Of a stretch of 64,000 bases of DNA, positions 27,479 to 36,899 are shown in pieces (the first letter of the stretch is position 1; each line of letters begins with the position of its first letter). The notes beneath the pieces are model-generated. The model made no database searches. It had not been told where the DNA came from and was given only the letters and a program-made list of their open reading frames with translations. The stretch lies in contig DBNK01000003.1 in the NCBI GenBank assembly GCA_002298335.1, forward strand, positions 104,336 to 168,335. Direction: 5' to 3'. Both the position numbers and the translations under genes were made by a program. The DNA is from Thalassolituus sp. UBA674. GTDB taxonomy: Bacteria > Pseudomonadota > Gammaproteobacteria > Pseudomonadales > Oceanobacteraceae.

Positions 27479-28638
27479 ACAGCCTGCTCCTGTATCAGAT
27501 CTGCAAGGGCATCCAGCAGACGGTCTATCTGCTCTGTGGTGTGCGCTGAGGTCAGGGTAATGCGCAGGCGCGCCGAGCCCTGCGGTACGGTCGGCGGACG
27601 GATCGCCGACACCCAGATGCCGCGCTGGTACAGTGCCTGACTCAGCGCCTGCGCCCGACCGGAATCGCCGATCAGCAGCGGCTGAACCGGTGAGTCTGAC
27701 GGCATCAGCGGCAGGTTACGCTCTCTGGCTCCGGCGCGGAAATGGGCGATGTGCTGGTTCAGCGCGTCGCGCAGCCGGTTATCTTGCAGACGCTCAAAGT
27801 TGCCCAGCATGCCCTGAGCCACAGCGGCAGGCATGGCGGTGGTGTAAATGTACGAACGCGCAAACTGGGTGAGGTAATCAATCAGGTCTTCAGAACCCGC
27901 CACAAAAGCACCGTAGCCACCCAGGGCTTTACCCAGAGTGCCGACGTACACAGGCACATCGCCCGGTGTCAGGCCTGAGGCTTTAGTGACACCGCAGCCA
28001 TGATCGCCGAGCACGCCGAAGCCGTGGGCGTCGTCGATCATCAGCAGGGCATCATGCGCTTTGCTGATGGCGGCCAACTGTGGTACATCGGCAAGATCGC
28101 CATCCATGCTGAAGATGCTGTCGCTGACAATCAGGGTTTCACCCTTATGCTCACTCCGCAGCAGCTGCTTAAGATGATCGCAGTCAGCATGGCGGTAACG
28201 CTTGAGGTCGGCGCGGCTGAGAATGGCACCGTCGAGCAGTGAGGCGTGATTGAGTTTATCCTGCAGCACCCGGTCGCCACGCTGTGCCAGCGCACTGATG
28301 GCACCGACATTGGCCATATAACCGGTAGAAAAGAGCAGGGCACGCGGGTAACCCGTATGCTCAGCAAGCGCGTCTTCGAGATCGTGATGGGCCTGAGAAT
28401 GGCCACACACCAGATGCGAGGCGCCACTGCCACTGGCCCATTGTTGCGCGGCGGCGGCCAGATCATCACCGCCCTGTGAAGCCAGACCCAGATAGTCGTT
28501 GGAACAGAAGTTCAGCAGTGACTGTCCATCCACTACAATGTCGACACCCTGACTACTGCCCAGCGTGCGGCGGGTGCGCCACAGATCCTGATCGCGACGT
28601 TGTTGCAGGGCAGAGGTGATGCGTTGGTTCCAGCTCAT
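27475..28638 (-). CDS. bioF: 8-amino-7-oxononanoate synthase
   Basis: This 387-residue PLP enzyme condenses pimeloyl-ACP with L-alanine. The PLP lysine lies in VGTLGKALGGYGAFV near residue 238. DDAHGFGVLGDHG near residue 203 and NFCSNDYLGLA near residue 43 are family signatures. First gene of the reverse-strand bio operon, opposite bioA across a 109-nt control region. The SD is weak. Confidence 0.96.
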   Translation of the reverse strand: MSWNQRITSALQQRRDQDLWRTRRTLGSSQGVDIVVDGQSLLNFCSNDYLGLASQGGDDLAAAAQQWASGSGASHLVCGHSQAHHDLEDALAEHTGYPRALLFSTGYMANVGAISALAQRGDRVLQDKLNHASLLDGAILSRADLKRYRHADCDHLKQLLRSEHKGETLIVSDSIFSMDGDLADVPQLAAISKAHDALLMIDDAHGFGVLGDHGCGVTKASGLTPGDVPVYVGTLGKALGGYGAFVAGSEDLIDYLTQFARSYIYTTAMPAAVAQGMLGNFERLQDNRLRDALNQHIAHFRAGARERNLPLMPSDSPVQPLLIGDSGRAQALSQALYQRGIWVSAIRPPTVPQGSARLRITLTSAHTTEQIDRLLDALADLIQEQAV

Positions 28639-28680
28639 CTCGGATTTAAGCGCTTCTTACGATGGTAAAAGGTTGGCCTC

Positions 28681-28708
28681 ATCATAATCTCGTGCGTTAA
28701 TTGGTCAA
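28681..28708 (-). promoter_or_regulatory. bioF promoter
   Basis: On the reverse strand TTGACC (28703-28708) and TATGAT (28681-28686) are separated by 16 nt. The predicted start site is about 36 nt before the bioF ATG, and the -35 box lies within the BirA-like operator. Confidence 0.55.
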
Positions 28709-28734
28709 CCTGATGCAACTCTTTTAGTTTACTA
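28702..28734. promoter_or_regulatory. BirA-like operator between bioF and bioA
   Basis: TGGTCAACC, 15 nt, AGTTTACTA. Each half matches 7 of 9 bases of the enterobacterial BirA half-sites TTGTAAACC and GGTTTACAA, and the spacing fits. It overlaps the bioF -35 box and ends 13 nt before the bioA start, so it could shut off both operons when biotin is plentiful. It requires a BirA with a DNA-binding domain, which is not in view. Confidence 0.6.
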
Positions 28735-28747
28735 CTGGGTAGATTCA

Positions 28748-30040
28748 ATGATTTCCGGCTTTATCGAACCCGATCTCGCGTTTGATCGCGAACATCTCTG
28801 GCACCCCTACAGTTCAATGACAGAGCCTGCCACGGTCTGGCCGGTGGTCAGTGCTGACGGTGTACGCATCACGCTGGCCGATGGTCGGGAGCTGGTGGAC
28901 GGCATGGCCAGCTGGTGGTGTGCGGTACATGGCTACAACCACCCGGTGCTGAACGCGGCGGTGCTTGAGCAGCTGAGCCGCATGAGCCATGTCATGTTCG
29001 GTGGCCTGACGCATGGCCCGGCCATCGAGCTGGCCAAACGTCTGATTAAGATCACGCCCGCGAGTCTGGACAAGGTCTTTCTGGCTGATTCCGGTTCCGT
29101 CTCGGTGGAAGTGGCCATCAAGATGGCCATTCAGTATCAGCAGGCACGCGGCAGAACTGACAAGATCCGCCTGCTGTCCCTGCGCTCCGGATATCACGGC
29201 GACACTCTGGGTGCCATGTCGGTGTGTGACCCCGACCGTGGTATGCACAGCCTGTTCAGCGGCATCCTGCCGCAGCAGTACTTTGTACCTGCACCACAGA
29301 CTCGCTTTGATGAAGACTGGAACCCGGATGACGTCGCGCCGCTGCGCGCCATGCTCGAAGACAAACACGCTGAAATCGCCGCCCTGATTCTTGAGCCGGT
29401 GGTGCAGGGGGCGGGTGGTATGCGTTTTTATCATCCCGAATATCTTAAGCAGGCCCGTCTGCTCTGTGATGAATTCGATGTGCTGCTGATTGCTGATGAA
29501 ATCGCCACAGGCTTTGGTCGCAGCGGCAAACTGTTTGCCTGCGAACACGCCGGTATCGAGCCCGATATTATGTGTGTGGGCAAGGCTCTGACCGGCGGCT
29601 ATATGACCCTCGCAGCAACCCTCACCAACCGCCATATCGGCGAAACCATCAGCGCCGGCGACGCCGGCTGTTTTATGCATGGCCCGACCTTTATGGGCAG
29701 CCCGGTGGCCTGTCGTGTCGCCTGCGCCAGCCTCGATCTGCTGTTTCAGAATGACTGGCAGAGCCAGGTGACGGCCCTGGAGGCTGGCCTCAAAGCCGGA
29801 CTGGCGCCGGCGGCGGAACTGGCCAGTGTGAAAGACGTACGCGTGCTCGGAGGTATTGGCGTGATCGAGCTGGAAGAGCCGGTGAATACCAAAGTCTTAC
29901 AGCCAGCGTGTGTTGAACGCGGAATCTGGGTACGACCGTTTGCACACAATTTTTATGTGATGCCGCCGTTTGTGATGGGAGAAGAGGATCTTGAGTTTCT
30001 GACCGGCAATATGATCGGGGCTTTGCGCGAGACCCTCTGA
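28748..30040 (+). CDS. bioA: adenosylmethionine-8-amino-7-oxononanoate aminotransferase
   Basis: This 430-residue class-III PLP aminotransferase makes 7,8-diaminopelargonate using SAM as amino donor. HLWHPYSSMTE near residue 16 is the BioA signature, GMASWWCAVHGYNHP follows, and the PLP lysine is in CVGKALTGGYMTLA near residue 278. LIADEIATGFGRSG near residue 249 is typical. Divergent from bioF. The SD upstream (GGGTAG) is weak. Confidence 0.96.
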   Translation: MISGFIEPDLAFDREHLWHPYSSMTEPATVWPVVSADGVRITLADGRELVDGMASWWCAVHGYNHPVLNAAVLEQLSRMSHVMFGGLTHGPAIELAKRLIKITPASLDKVFLADSGSVSVEVAIKMAIQYQQARGRTDKIRLLSLRSGYHGDTLGAMSVCDPDRGMHSLFSGILPQQYFVPAPQTRFDEDWNPDDVAPLRAMLEDKHAEIAALILEPVVQGAGGMRFYHPEYLKQARLLCDEFDVLLIADEIATGFGRSGKLFACEHAGIEPDIMCVGKALTGGYMTLAATLTNRHIGETISAGDAGCFMHGPTFMGSPVACRVACASLDLLFQNDWQSQVTALEAGLKAGLAPAAELASVKDVRVLGGIGVIELEEPVNTKVLQPACVERGIWVRPFAHNFYVMPPFVMGEEDLEFLTGNMIGALRETL

Positions 30041-30235
30041 CGTCTGCCCGGCGGGGGAGCGCAGCGGGAATTTCTGGTGGCATTGTCCCTGCGGTTTTCC
30101 CGGCGCTCCTTTGCCTTCGACGACAATAATCAAGAATGCTTAAAACAATTGGCTCCACCGGTATTCTGTCATTTAACCCGCCTCTGAGTTCGGCTAGCAT
30201 GGGATCAAAATTCTGTACGTGAACAGAGGTTCTCC

Positions 30236-31312
30236 ATGACACCTTCCGGGAAAAACCGCTTTATTCTCCTCATGATTCTGAGCGTCGCTCTGCTTGGCGC
30301 ATGGCAGGGCTGGAAGTCGTATCAGAATGCGGGTCCCGGCGAGGGCTTTGTCAGTGGTAATGGCCGCATTGAAGCCACGGAAGTGAACGTCGCCACCCGC
30401 TTCGGAGGGCGGCTGGAAACCCTGATGGTTAAAGAAGGCGATTTTGTTACTGCCGGACAGGTACTGGCAGAGATGGATACGGCGGCACTGCAGGCACAGA
30501 AAAATCAGGCGTTGGCGCAGCAGGCCGGAGCCGAGGCCAGTGTTGCCAGTGCCCGCTCTCAGGTAGCGATGCGCCAGAGTGATCTGGCGGCGCTGCAGGC
30601 CAGCCTGATTCAGGCGAAAATTCAGTATGACAATGCGCAGCTGCGCTTTGAACGGTCCAGCAAGCTGGCAAAAAACGGTTCGGTTTCGGTGCAGGTACTG
30701 GATGACGACAAAGCGACCCTACGCAGTGCTGAGGCCTCGGTGAATGTGGCGAAAGCTCAGGTGGCTGCCGGTGAAGCAGCTGTCGAAGCGGCCAGGGCTC
30801 AGGTTGTGGGTGCTGAGTTTAATGTTGGTGCTGCCAAAGCGGCGATTGAAAATATCGACAGCAATCTGGATGACAGCCTGCTGCGGGCACCACGCGATGG
30901 CCGGGTGCAGTTTGTCGTAGCTCAGCCGGGCGAAGTGCTCGGTGCTGGTGGCATCGTCGTCAACATGGTGGATCTGACCGACGTTTACATGACCTTCTTC
31001 CTGCCGGAAACCGTGGCCGGGCGGATTGCCCTGGGCCAGGACGTGCATCTGGTGCTGGATGCCGCTCCTGATGTGGTGATTCCGGCACAGGTTTCCTTTG
31101 TGGCCTCCACCGCGCAATTCACCCCGAGAACGGTAGAAACCGCCAGCGAGCGGCAGAAGCTGATGTTCCGTGTGCGGGCCCAGATTTCCGAAGAGCTGTT
31201 GCAGCAGTACATTGATCAGGTCAAAACCGGTCTGCCGGGTGTGGCCTGGCTGAAAGTGGATGACGCCGCATCCTGGCCGGATAACCTGACCGTTAACCTG
31301 TCTGTGGAATAA
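30236..31312 (+). CDS. yhiI: HlyD-type membrane fusion protein (YhiI-like)
   Basis: This 358-residue periplasmic adaptor has an N-terminal membrane anchor at residues 9-26. A biotinyl/lipoyl-like half-motif follows (GRIEATEVNVATRFGGRL). A long coiled coil rich in Ala and Gln spans about residues 80-195, the second lipoyl half is LLRAPRDGRVQFVVAQPGE, and a beta-barrel region closes it. It links inner-membrane export to the outer membrane. Size and order match E. coli yhiI-rbbA-yhhJ (about 355, 911 and 374 aa), which is why I use that symbol. Substrate unknown. Confidence 0.88.
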   Translation: MTPSGKNRFILLMILSVALLGAWQGWKSYQNAGPGEGFVSGNGRIEATEVNVATRFGGRLETLMVKEGDFVTAGQVLAEMDTAALQAQKNQALAQQAGAEASVASARSQVAMRQSDLAALQASLIQAKIQYDNAQLRFERSSKLAKNGSVSVQVLDDDKATLRSAEASVNVAKAQVAAGEAAVEAARAQVVGAEFNVGAAKAAIENIDSNLDDSLLRAPRDGRVQFVVAQPGEVLGAGGIVVNMVDLTDVYMTFFLPETVAGRIALGQDVHLVLDAAPDVVIPAQVSFVASTAQFTPRTVETASERQKLMFRVRAQISEELLQQYIDQVKTGLPGVAWLKVDDAASWPDNLTVNLSVE

Positions 31313-31315
31313 GCC

Positions 31316-34054
31316 GTGACTCGGGTAGCAAGCCTGGCGCAGGTCAGCCTGCAATACGGCCAGACACGGGCGCTGGACAGTATTTCTCTGGAGATTCCTG
31401 CAGGCTGCATGGTTGGTCTGATTGGGCCGGATGGCGTGGGCAAATCCAGCCTGTTGGCTCTGCTGGCCGGAGCCCGGCGCCTGCAGCAGGGCCAGGTTGA
31501 AGTGCTGGGGGGGGATATGGCCAGCCGCAGCCACCGCCGGGTGGTGTGTCCGGATATCGCCTACATGCCGCAGGGGCTGGGTAAAAACCTGTATGCCTCC
31601 TTGTCGGTGGAGGAAAATCTGCAGTTCTTTGCCCGTTTGTTCGGGCACGACAGTGCCGAGCGCCGCCGCCGTATTGATCACCTCACACAACGTACCGGGC
31701 TGTTTCCCTTTCTGGATCGTCCGGCCGGTAAATTATCCGGCGGTATGAAACAGAAACTGGGTCTGTGCTGCGCTCTGATTCACGACCCGGACCTGCTGAT
31801 TCTGGATGAGCCGACCACCGGTGTGGACCCGCTGGCCCGTGCTCAGTTCTGGGACCTGATCCGCGATATCCGCCGCTCGCGCCCGGCGATGAGTGTGGTG
31901 GTGGCTACCGCATATATGGATGAAGCGCAGGGGTTCGACTGGCTGGTGGTGATGGATGACGGCCAGGTACTGGATACCGGTACCCCTGCTGAACTGCTCG
32001 CAAAAAATAACAGCCACAGCCTTGAAGAAGCCTTCATTGCCATGCTGCCGGACGACAAAAAAACTGGCTACGCACCGGTTATCATTCCTCCATTCCCTGA
32101 TGATGCGCAGGATATTGCCATCGAGGCAGAAAACCTGACCATGCGCTTCGGCGATTTTACCGCCGTGGATCACGTCAGTTTCCGTATCCGCCGCGGAGAA
32201 ATTTTCGGCTTTCTCGGCTCCAACGGCTGCGGTAAATCCACCACCATGAAAATGCTTACCGGCCTGTTACCAGCGACAGAAGGACAGGCCTGGCTGTTCG
32301 GCAATCCCGTGGACCCTCACGATATCGCCACCCGTCAGCGGGTGGGTTATATGTCGCAGTCGTTTTCCCTGTACGGCGAACTGACTGTTGAGCAGAACCT
32401 GATTCTGCATGCCCGGCTGTTCCATGTGCCGGAGTCAGAAGTACACCAGCGTGTGGATGAAATGATCCGTCGCTTTGAACTGGACAGTGTGCGCAGCCAG
32501 TTGCCGGAATCCCTGCCAATGGGTATCCGGCAGCGTCTGTCACTGGCAGTGGCCATGGTGCACAAGCCGGAACTGCTGATTCTGGACGAGCCGACATCCG
32601 GTGTTGACCCGGTGGCACGGGACAATTTCTGGCGTTTTTTAGTGGCGTTGTCACGTGACGATAAAGTCACCATTTTTATCTCCACTCACTTTATGAACGA
32701 GGCCTCGCGCTGTGACCGTATGTCGATGATGCACGCCGGGGTGGTGCTCGACAGTGACAAGCCGGAAAACCTGATCAGCAAACGCGGTACCGCGACGCTG
32801 GAAGAGGCTTTTATCAGTTACCTGCTCGAGGCATCGGCAGGGGCTGCTGCAGCACCGGAGCAGACCAGTGCGGACGCTGCAGAGGACGACGAACCGGCAG
32901 GGGGCGTACCCCCCGGGCGGCCACCGCTGTTTTCCCTGCAGCGGCTGTGGAGTTATCTCTGGCGCGAGACGCTGGAACTGCAGCGCGACCCGGTCCGCGC
33001 CACGCTGGCCATGCTGGGTTCACTGATTCTGATGCTGGTGATGGGCTATGGCATCACCATGGATGTGAACGATCTGCCGTACGCCGTGCTCGACCATGAC
33101 CGCAGTACCATCAGCCAGAATTACGCGCTTAATCTGTCAGGCTCGCCGTATTTTATTGAAAAGCCTGAGATAAAAAACTACGTCGATCTAGACCGGCGTA
33201 TGCGCTCCGGCGAACTGGCCGTGGCCGTCGAGATTCCACCGGGCTTCGGTCGCGATTTACTGCGCGGTGACCGGGCGGAAATCGGCGTCTGGGTGGATGG
33301 CGCCATGCCGTCACGGGCGGAAACCATCGTCGGGTATGTCGGTGGCATGCACAGCCAGTGGTTGCAGCAGCAGGCTCTCGCCAGAGGTCATGGGGGAGCG
33401 CTGAGCAGTGCGTTGGATATACAGACCCGCTACCGCTACAACCCGGATGTCCGCAGTCTGGTGGCCATGGTGCCCGGAGTGATTCCCCTGCTGTTACTTA
33501 TGATGCCCGCCATGCTGACGGCGCTGGCGGTGGTGCGTGAAAAAGAACTGGGATCGATTATTAATTTGTATGTAACGCCGGTCAGCCGGGTCGAATTCCT
33601 GTTGGGAAAACAGGTGCTCTATATCGGCTTTGCTATGGTGAATTTTCTGCTGATGGCCTTACTGGCCGTCACTCTGTTTGATGTGCCGATGACAGGCAGT
33701 TTTGCCGCTCTGACGGCGGGTGCTCTGCTGTTCAGTATGGCCTCCACCGGTATGGGCCTGCTGGTGTCTGCACTGACCCGCAGTCAGATCGCGGCCATCT
33801 TTTTTGCCATGATCGGTACTATGATTCCGGCAATGCAGTTTTCGGGGCTGATTGATCCGGTCAGTTCACTGGAGGGCGGGGCGCGGATAATGGGGGAAAT
33901 TTATCCGGCCTCACATATGGTCATTATTTCCCGCGGTGTATTCAGTAAAGCACTGGATATGACAGATCTGGCCAGCTCTTTCTGGCCGTTGGTGATTGCC
34001 GGACCTTTGATTACCGCAGTGGCCATTTTACTGCTGCGTAAACAGGAGGTCTGA
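31316..34054 (+). CDS. rbbA: RbbA-like double ABC ATPase fused to ABC-2 permease
   Basis: At 912 residues this fuses two ABC domains and a permease. ABC1 (about 5-230) has GPDGVGKSS, LSGGMKQK and LLILDEPTTGVDP. ABC2 (about 265-500) has GSNGCGKST and LLILDEPTSGVDP, but its signature reads LPMGIRQR instead of LSGGQ. A Glu/Ala-rich linker follows. From residue 545 an ABC-2 permease with about six membrane segments begins. The E. coli homologue was reported as a ribosome-associated ATPase; the permease half and the neighbours argue for export. The start is GTG 31316, 3 nt after yhiI's stop. The partner permease follows after 1 nt. Confidence 0.92.
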   Translation: MTRVASLAQVSLQYGQTRALDSISLEIPAGCMVGLIGPDGVGKSSLLALLAGARRLQQGQVEVLGGDMASRSHRRVVCPDIAYMPQGLGKNLYASLSVEENLQFFARLFGHDSAERRRRIDHLTQRTGLFPFLDRPAGKLSGGMKQKLGLCCALIHDPDLLILDEPTTGVDPLARAQFWDLIRDIRRSRPAMSVVVATAYMDEAQGFDWLVVMDDGQVLDTGTPAELLAKNNSHSLEEAFIAMLPDDKKTGYAPVIIPPFPDDAQDIAIEAENLTMRFGDFTAVDHVSFRIRRGEIFGFLGSNGCGKSTTMKMLTGLLPATEGQAWLFGNPVDPHDIATRQRVGYMSQSFSLYGELTVEQNLILHARLFHVPESEVHQRVDEMIRRFELDSVRSQLPESLPMGIRQRLSLAVAMVHKPELLILDEPTSGVDPVARDNFWRFLVALSRDDKVTIFISTHFMNEASRCDRMSMMHAGVVLDSDKPENLISKRGTATLEEAFISYLLEASAGAAAAPEQTSADAAEDDEPAGGVPPGRPPLFSLQRLWSYLWRETLELQRDPVRATLAMLGSLILMLVMGYGITMDVNDLPYAVLDHDRSTISQNYALNLSGSPYFIEKPEIKNYVDLDRRMRSGELAVAVEIPPGFGRDLLRGDRAEIGVWVDGAMPSRAETIVGYVGGMHSQWLQQQALARGHGGALSSALDIQTRYRYNPDVRSLVAMVPGVIPLLLLMMPAMLTALAVVREKELGSIINLYVTPVSRVEFLLGKQVLYIGFAMVNFLLMALLAVTLFDVPMTGSFAALTAGALLFSMASTGMGLLVSALTRSQIAAIFFAMIGTMIPAMQFSGLIDPVSSLEGGARIMGEIYPASHMVIISRGVFSKALDMTDLASSFWPLVIAGPLITAVAILLLRKQEV

Positions 34055-34055
34055 G

Positions 34056-35183
34056 ATGAAACGCTTCCTGACGAACATTTACCGACTGGGCATTAAAGAA
34101 TTGTGGAGTCTCTGGCGGGACCCGACCATGCTGGTGCTCATTATCTTCACCTTCACGGTGTCTGTGTATACAGCGGCCACCTCGTTACCGGACGGTCTGA
34201 ACAAAGCCACAATTGCCATTGTGGATGAAGACAGATCCCCGCTTTCGCAGCGGATTATTACGTCATTTTATCCGCCGTTTTTTCTTGAACCTGTGATGAT
34301 CACTCTGCAGGAAATGGATACCGGTATGGATTCCGGCGTGTATACCTTTGTGCTCAATATTCCGCCGGATTTTCAGAAAGATCTGCTGGCCGGAAAAGGC
34401 GCAGAAATTCAGCTGAATGTGGATGCCACACGCATGAGTCAGGCCTTTACCGGCAGTGGTTATATTCAGCAGATTGTACAGCTGGAAGTCAGTGAATTTC
34501 TCAGCCGTTACCGTTCAGAAGCAGCTCCGCCAGCGGATCTGGTGGTGCGTGCCCGGTTCAATCCATCACTGGATGAATCCTGGTTCGGCGGTCTGATGCA
34601 GGTGATCAATCAGATCACCATGGTGGCTATTATTCTCACGGGTGCGGCTTTGATCCGCGAGCGCGAACACGGCACCATTGAGCACCTGTTAGTCATGCCG
34701 GTAACTCCGGCAGAAATCATGACGGCGAAGGTCTGGTCAATGGGTGTGGTCGTCTTACTGGCCGCCGCTGTGTCTCTTTACGGCGTGGTGCAGGGCATTC
34801 TCGGCGTGCCGGTTGAAGGCTCCATCGCGTTATTTTTTGCCGGTGCGGCACTGCACCTCTTTGCCACCACCGCCATGGGTATTTTTATGGCGACTCTGGC
34901 ACGCAGTATGCCGCAGTTCGGCCTGTTGATTGTACTGGTGATGCTGCCCCTGCAGATGCTGTCCGGCGCGACGACTCCACGGGAAAGCATGCCGGTTCTG
35001 GTGCAGGACATTATGCAGCTCGCGCCAACCACACATTTTGTTCAGCTCGGTCAGGCCATCCTCTACCGCGGGGCCGGCTTTGATGTCGTCTGGCCGCAGT
35101 TTCTGTTTCTGACCTTGATTGGTACCGCGTTATTTGCGTTCTCGTTGCGACGCTTCCGTACGGCCATTATGACGATGGCGTGA
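34056..35183 (+). CDS. yhhJ: ABC-2 type permease (YhhJ-like)
   Basis: This 375-residue inner-membrane permease has an N-terminal helix (residues 25-45), a periplasmic domain of about 130 residues and five further membrane segments. LIREREHGTIEHLLVMPVTPAEIM near residue 205 is the ABC-2 signature; here it runs across the start of the second membrane block. LPLQMLSGATTPRESMP is also typical. It begins one base after rbbA, so the two should form one transporter with the YhiI adaptor. Confidence 0.92.
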   Translation: MKRFLTNIYRLGIKELWSLWRDPTMLVLIIFTFTVSVYTAATSLPDGLNKATIAIVDEDRSPLSQRIITSFYPPFFLEPVMITLQEMDTGMDSGVYTFVLNIPPDFQKDLLAGKGAEIQLNVDATRMSQAFTGSGYIQQIVQLEVSEFLSRYRSEAAPPADLVVRARFNPSLDESWFGGLMQVINQITMVAIILTGAALIREREHGTIEHLLVMPVTPAEIMTAKVWSMGVVVLLAAAVSLYGVVQGILGVPVEGSIALFFAGAALHLFATTAMGIFMATLARSMPQFGLLIVLVMLPLQMLSGATTPRESMPVLVQDIMQLAPTTHFVQLGQAILYRGAGFDVVWPQFLFLTLIGTALFAFSLRRFRTAIMTMA

Positions 35184-35513
35184 GGGGGATTTTCCGGGCA
35201 GTTTTTCCGGGTGGAAACGCCGGATTACTTCACTGGCGTTCGCAATGACGGGTGTGGGTGAAAATCTGGTTTTCAAAGCCGCGTCATCATGAGTCGCTTG
35301 TCCAGGTTTTTTATAACGGGTGTTATCGCGGGCGGAGCACGGTGATCCAGTGATGGTTGTTTAAATATGATGTTTTCTGCTCATGGGAGGACGGCGTCCT
35401 CCCAGGAGTGAAATAACACAGAAGATATAAATTGGTCTGGGTCTGCTGAAAGTTACTTTTGGACTAGCCAAAACTACAGAGACAAATTTGAAAAAAGTAT
35501 CAGAATCCGAAAA
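35184..35513. other. intergenic region, 330 nt
   Basis: No gene seen. It holds a degenerate short repeat at 35222-35250 (ends GGATT and TCGCAATGAC) and a strong hairpin at 35384-35404. The last 100 nt are AT-rich and lie downstream of the small acidic protein gene. Confidence 0.5.
35384..35404. terminator. 9-bp hairpin
   Basis: TGGGAGGAC, loop GGC, GTCCTCCCA. There is no T run on either side, so its role as a terminator for yhhJ or the small gene is uncertain. Confidence 0.4.
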
Positions 35514-35666
35514 TCAGATCTTACACGCCCCACCTTCACACCCATCATCTTCCTGCTCCTGATAGGACTCAGGATCAATCTCCCCCAGCTCCATATCATC
35601 CAGAAACGAGATGTCATCCCAGTTGGTGTCCTGAGCTGGCTGTGCGTTTTTGTTTTCTTCGCTCAT
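35514..35666 (-). CDS. small acidic protein with C-terminal cysteines
   Basis: 50 residues from ATG 35666 (AGAGG 8 nt upstream). It begins MSEENKNAQPAQD, has a very acidic middle (DDMELGEIDPES) and ends GCEGGACKI, two cysteines four residues apart. No known family comes to mind. The Cys pair could bind metal or form a thioether or disulfide. It lies 91 nt downstream of cvfB on the same strand and may share its transcript. Confidence 0.6.
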   Translation of the reverse strand: MSEENKNAQPAQDTNWDDISFLDDMELGEIDPESYQEQEDDGCEGGACKI

Positions 35667-35757
35667 GTTGAGATCCTCTTGGTGTGGGTCAGGTTTATCC
35701 CAGAAGTTACTGCCTCCGGGCGGACTTGGCAACGCCTTTACATTCGCCCGGCGGGAA

Positions 35758-36822
35758 TCACTTTTTCAGCGACAGTGTGCTGTGCTTCTGCGTCTTGGGG
35801 TTGCGGTAGCGGGTCTTCTTCGTTGCAGGTTTTGCCGCTGTGCTTTCATCTCTTGCCGGTGCAGCGGTCCTGACGGGTTTGCTGCCCTTGGGCTGGGCCG
35901 TGCGGGCACGCTGTTTCTGACCTTCTGCTGAGTTTGCCCGCGCTTTTCCGGCGGCTGCGGCAGGGTGGTCGGGCAGGCAGATGCCATCCCCGGTGATCAC
36001 GATTTTGCGTTCTTTAAACAGCTTGCCGATGGCCATTTTGAAGGCACGTTTGCTGATGCCGAAATGCAGTTCAATCAGGTCGGCAGGGCTGTGGTCTCCC
36101 ATGCTGAGGAAGCCTGATGAGGCTTCCAGTTTGCTCAGGATCTGCTTAGCCACAGGGTCAGCCCGGGTATGCCCTAGCGGTTCCAGCGACAGGTCGAGGC
36201 GTTGGTCTTCTTCGCGGATACGGCGCACGTAGCCTTCCATACGCTGACCAACGCGTACGGCTTTGTAGATCTGGCTTTCGTGCAGTACGCCCCACCATGT
36301 GTCATTGACGATGGCTTTGTAGCCGATGTCAGTGCGGCTGGCGATCAGGAGTTTTACCTTGTCGCCCTGTGACAGGGGGGCTTCACCTGAATTCCACACG
36401 GACGTGACTTCATCTTTGATATAACGGCCGAGCTTGCTGGAACCGATCAGGCGGCCGGTGTTGTCGAGAGTGACATAGACCACGTAGCTTTTGCCGGGCT
36501 CCATTTTCTTTTCCTGTTCGGCGAAGGGTACGAACAGATCTTTGGCCAGACCCCAGTTGAGGAAGGCGCCGTGACTGGTGACGTCGGCAACTTCCATCAG
36601 GGCTGCCTGGTGGAGTGCAGCGCGGGGGCGCCGTGTTGTGGCGATGAGGCGGTCTTCGGAGTCCAGATATACAAACACCTTGAGCTCATCGCCGATGGCT
36701 GCGTCTTCCGGCATCTGGCGGCGGGGCAGCAATAACTTGCCGCCTTCCTGATCGTCGAGATAGAGCCCGCGATCCTGGATGTCGGTGACGGTCAGGGTGT
36801 GAAAACGTCCGATTTCGGCCAT
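35758..36822 (-). CDS. cvfB: CvfB-family S1 RNA-binding protein
   Basis: This 354-residue protein has several S1-type beta barrels followed by a winged-helix-like end. The N-terminal GLYLDDQEGGKLLLPRRQMP and the second barrel's GAFLNWGLAKDLFVPFAEQ are typical of the CvfB/YitL family, as is DIGYKAIVNDTWWGVLHESQIY. The winged-helix part is near residue 230 (FGISKRAFKMAIGKLFKERKI). The last 60 residues are Ala/Lys/Arg-rich and may bind RNA nonspecifically. It is likely a cytosolic, RNA-linked regulator; the precise role is unknown. Confidence 0.9.
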   Translation of the reverse strand: MAEIGRFHTLTVTDIQDRGLYLDDQEGGKLLLPRRQMPEDAAIGDELKVFVYLDSEDRLIATTRRPRAALHQAALMEVADVTSHGAFLNWGLAKDLFVPFAEQEKKMEPGKSYVVYVTLDNTGRLIGSSKLGRYIKDEVTSVWNSGEAPLSQGDKVKLLIASRTDIGYKAIVNDTWWGVLHESQIYKAVRVGQRMEGYVRRIREEDQRLDLSLEPLGHTRADPVAKQILSKLEASSGFLSMGDHSPADLIELHFGISKRAFKMAIGKLFKERKIVITGDGICLPDHPAAAAGKARANSAEGQKQRARTAQPKGSKPVRTAAPARDESTAAKPATKKTRYRNPKTQKHSTLSLKK

Positions 36823-36899
36823 GTGAACCTCTGTTGTGGCCCTGAATTCAGGGCCGGACTGACGGGAAAGATGAAAAGCGACTGTTTTGAACGTGAGGC

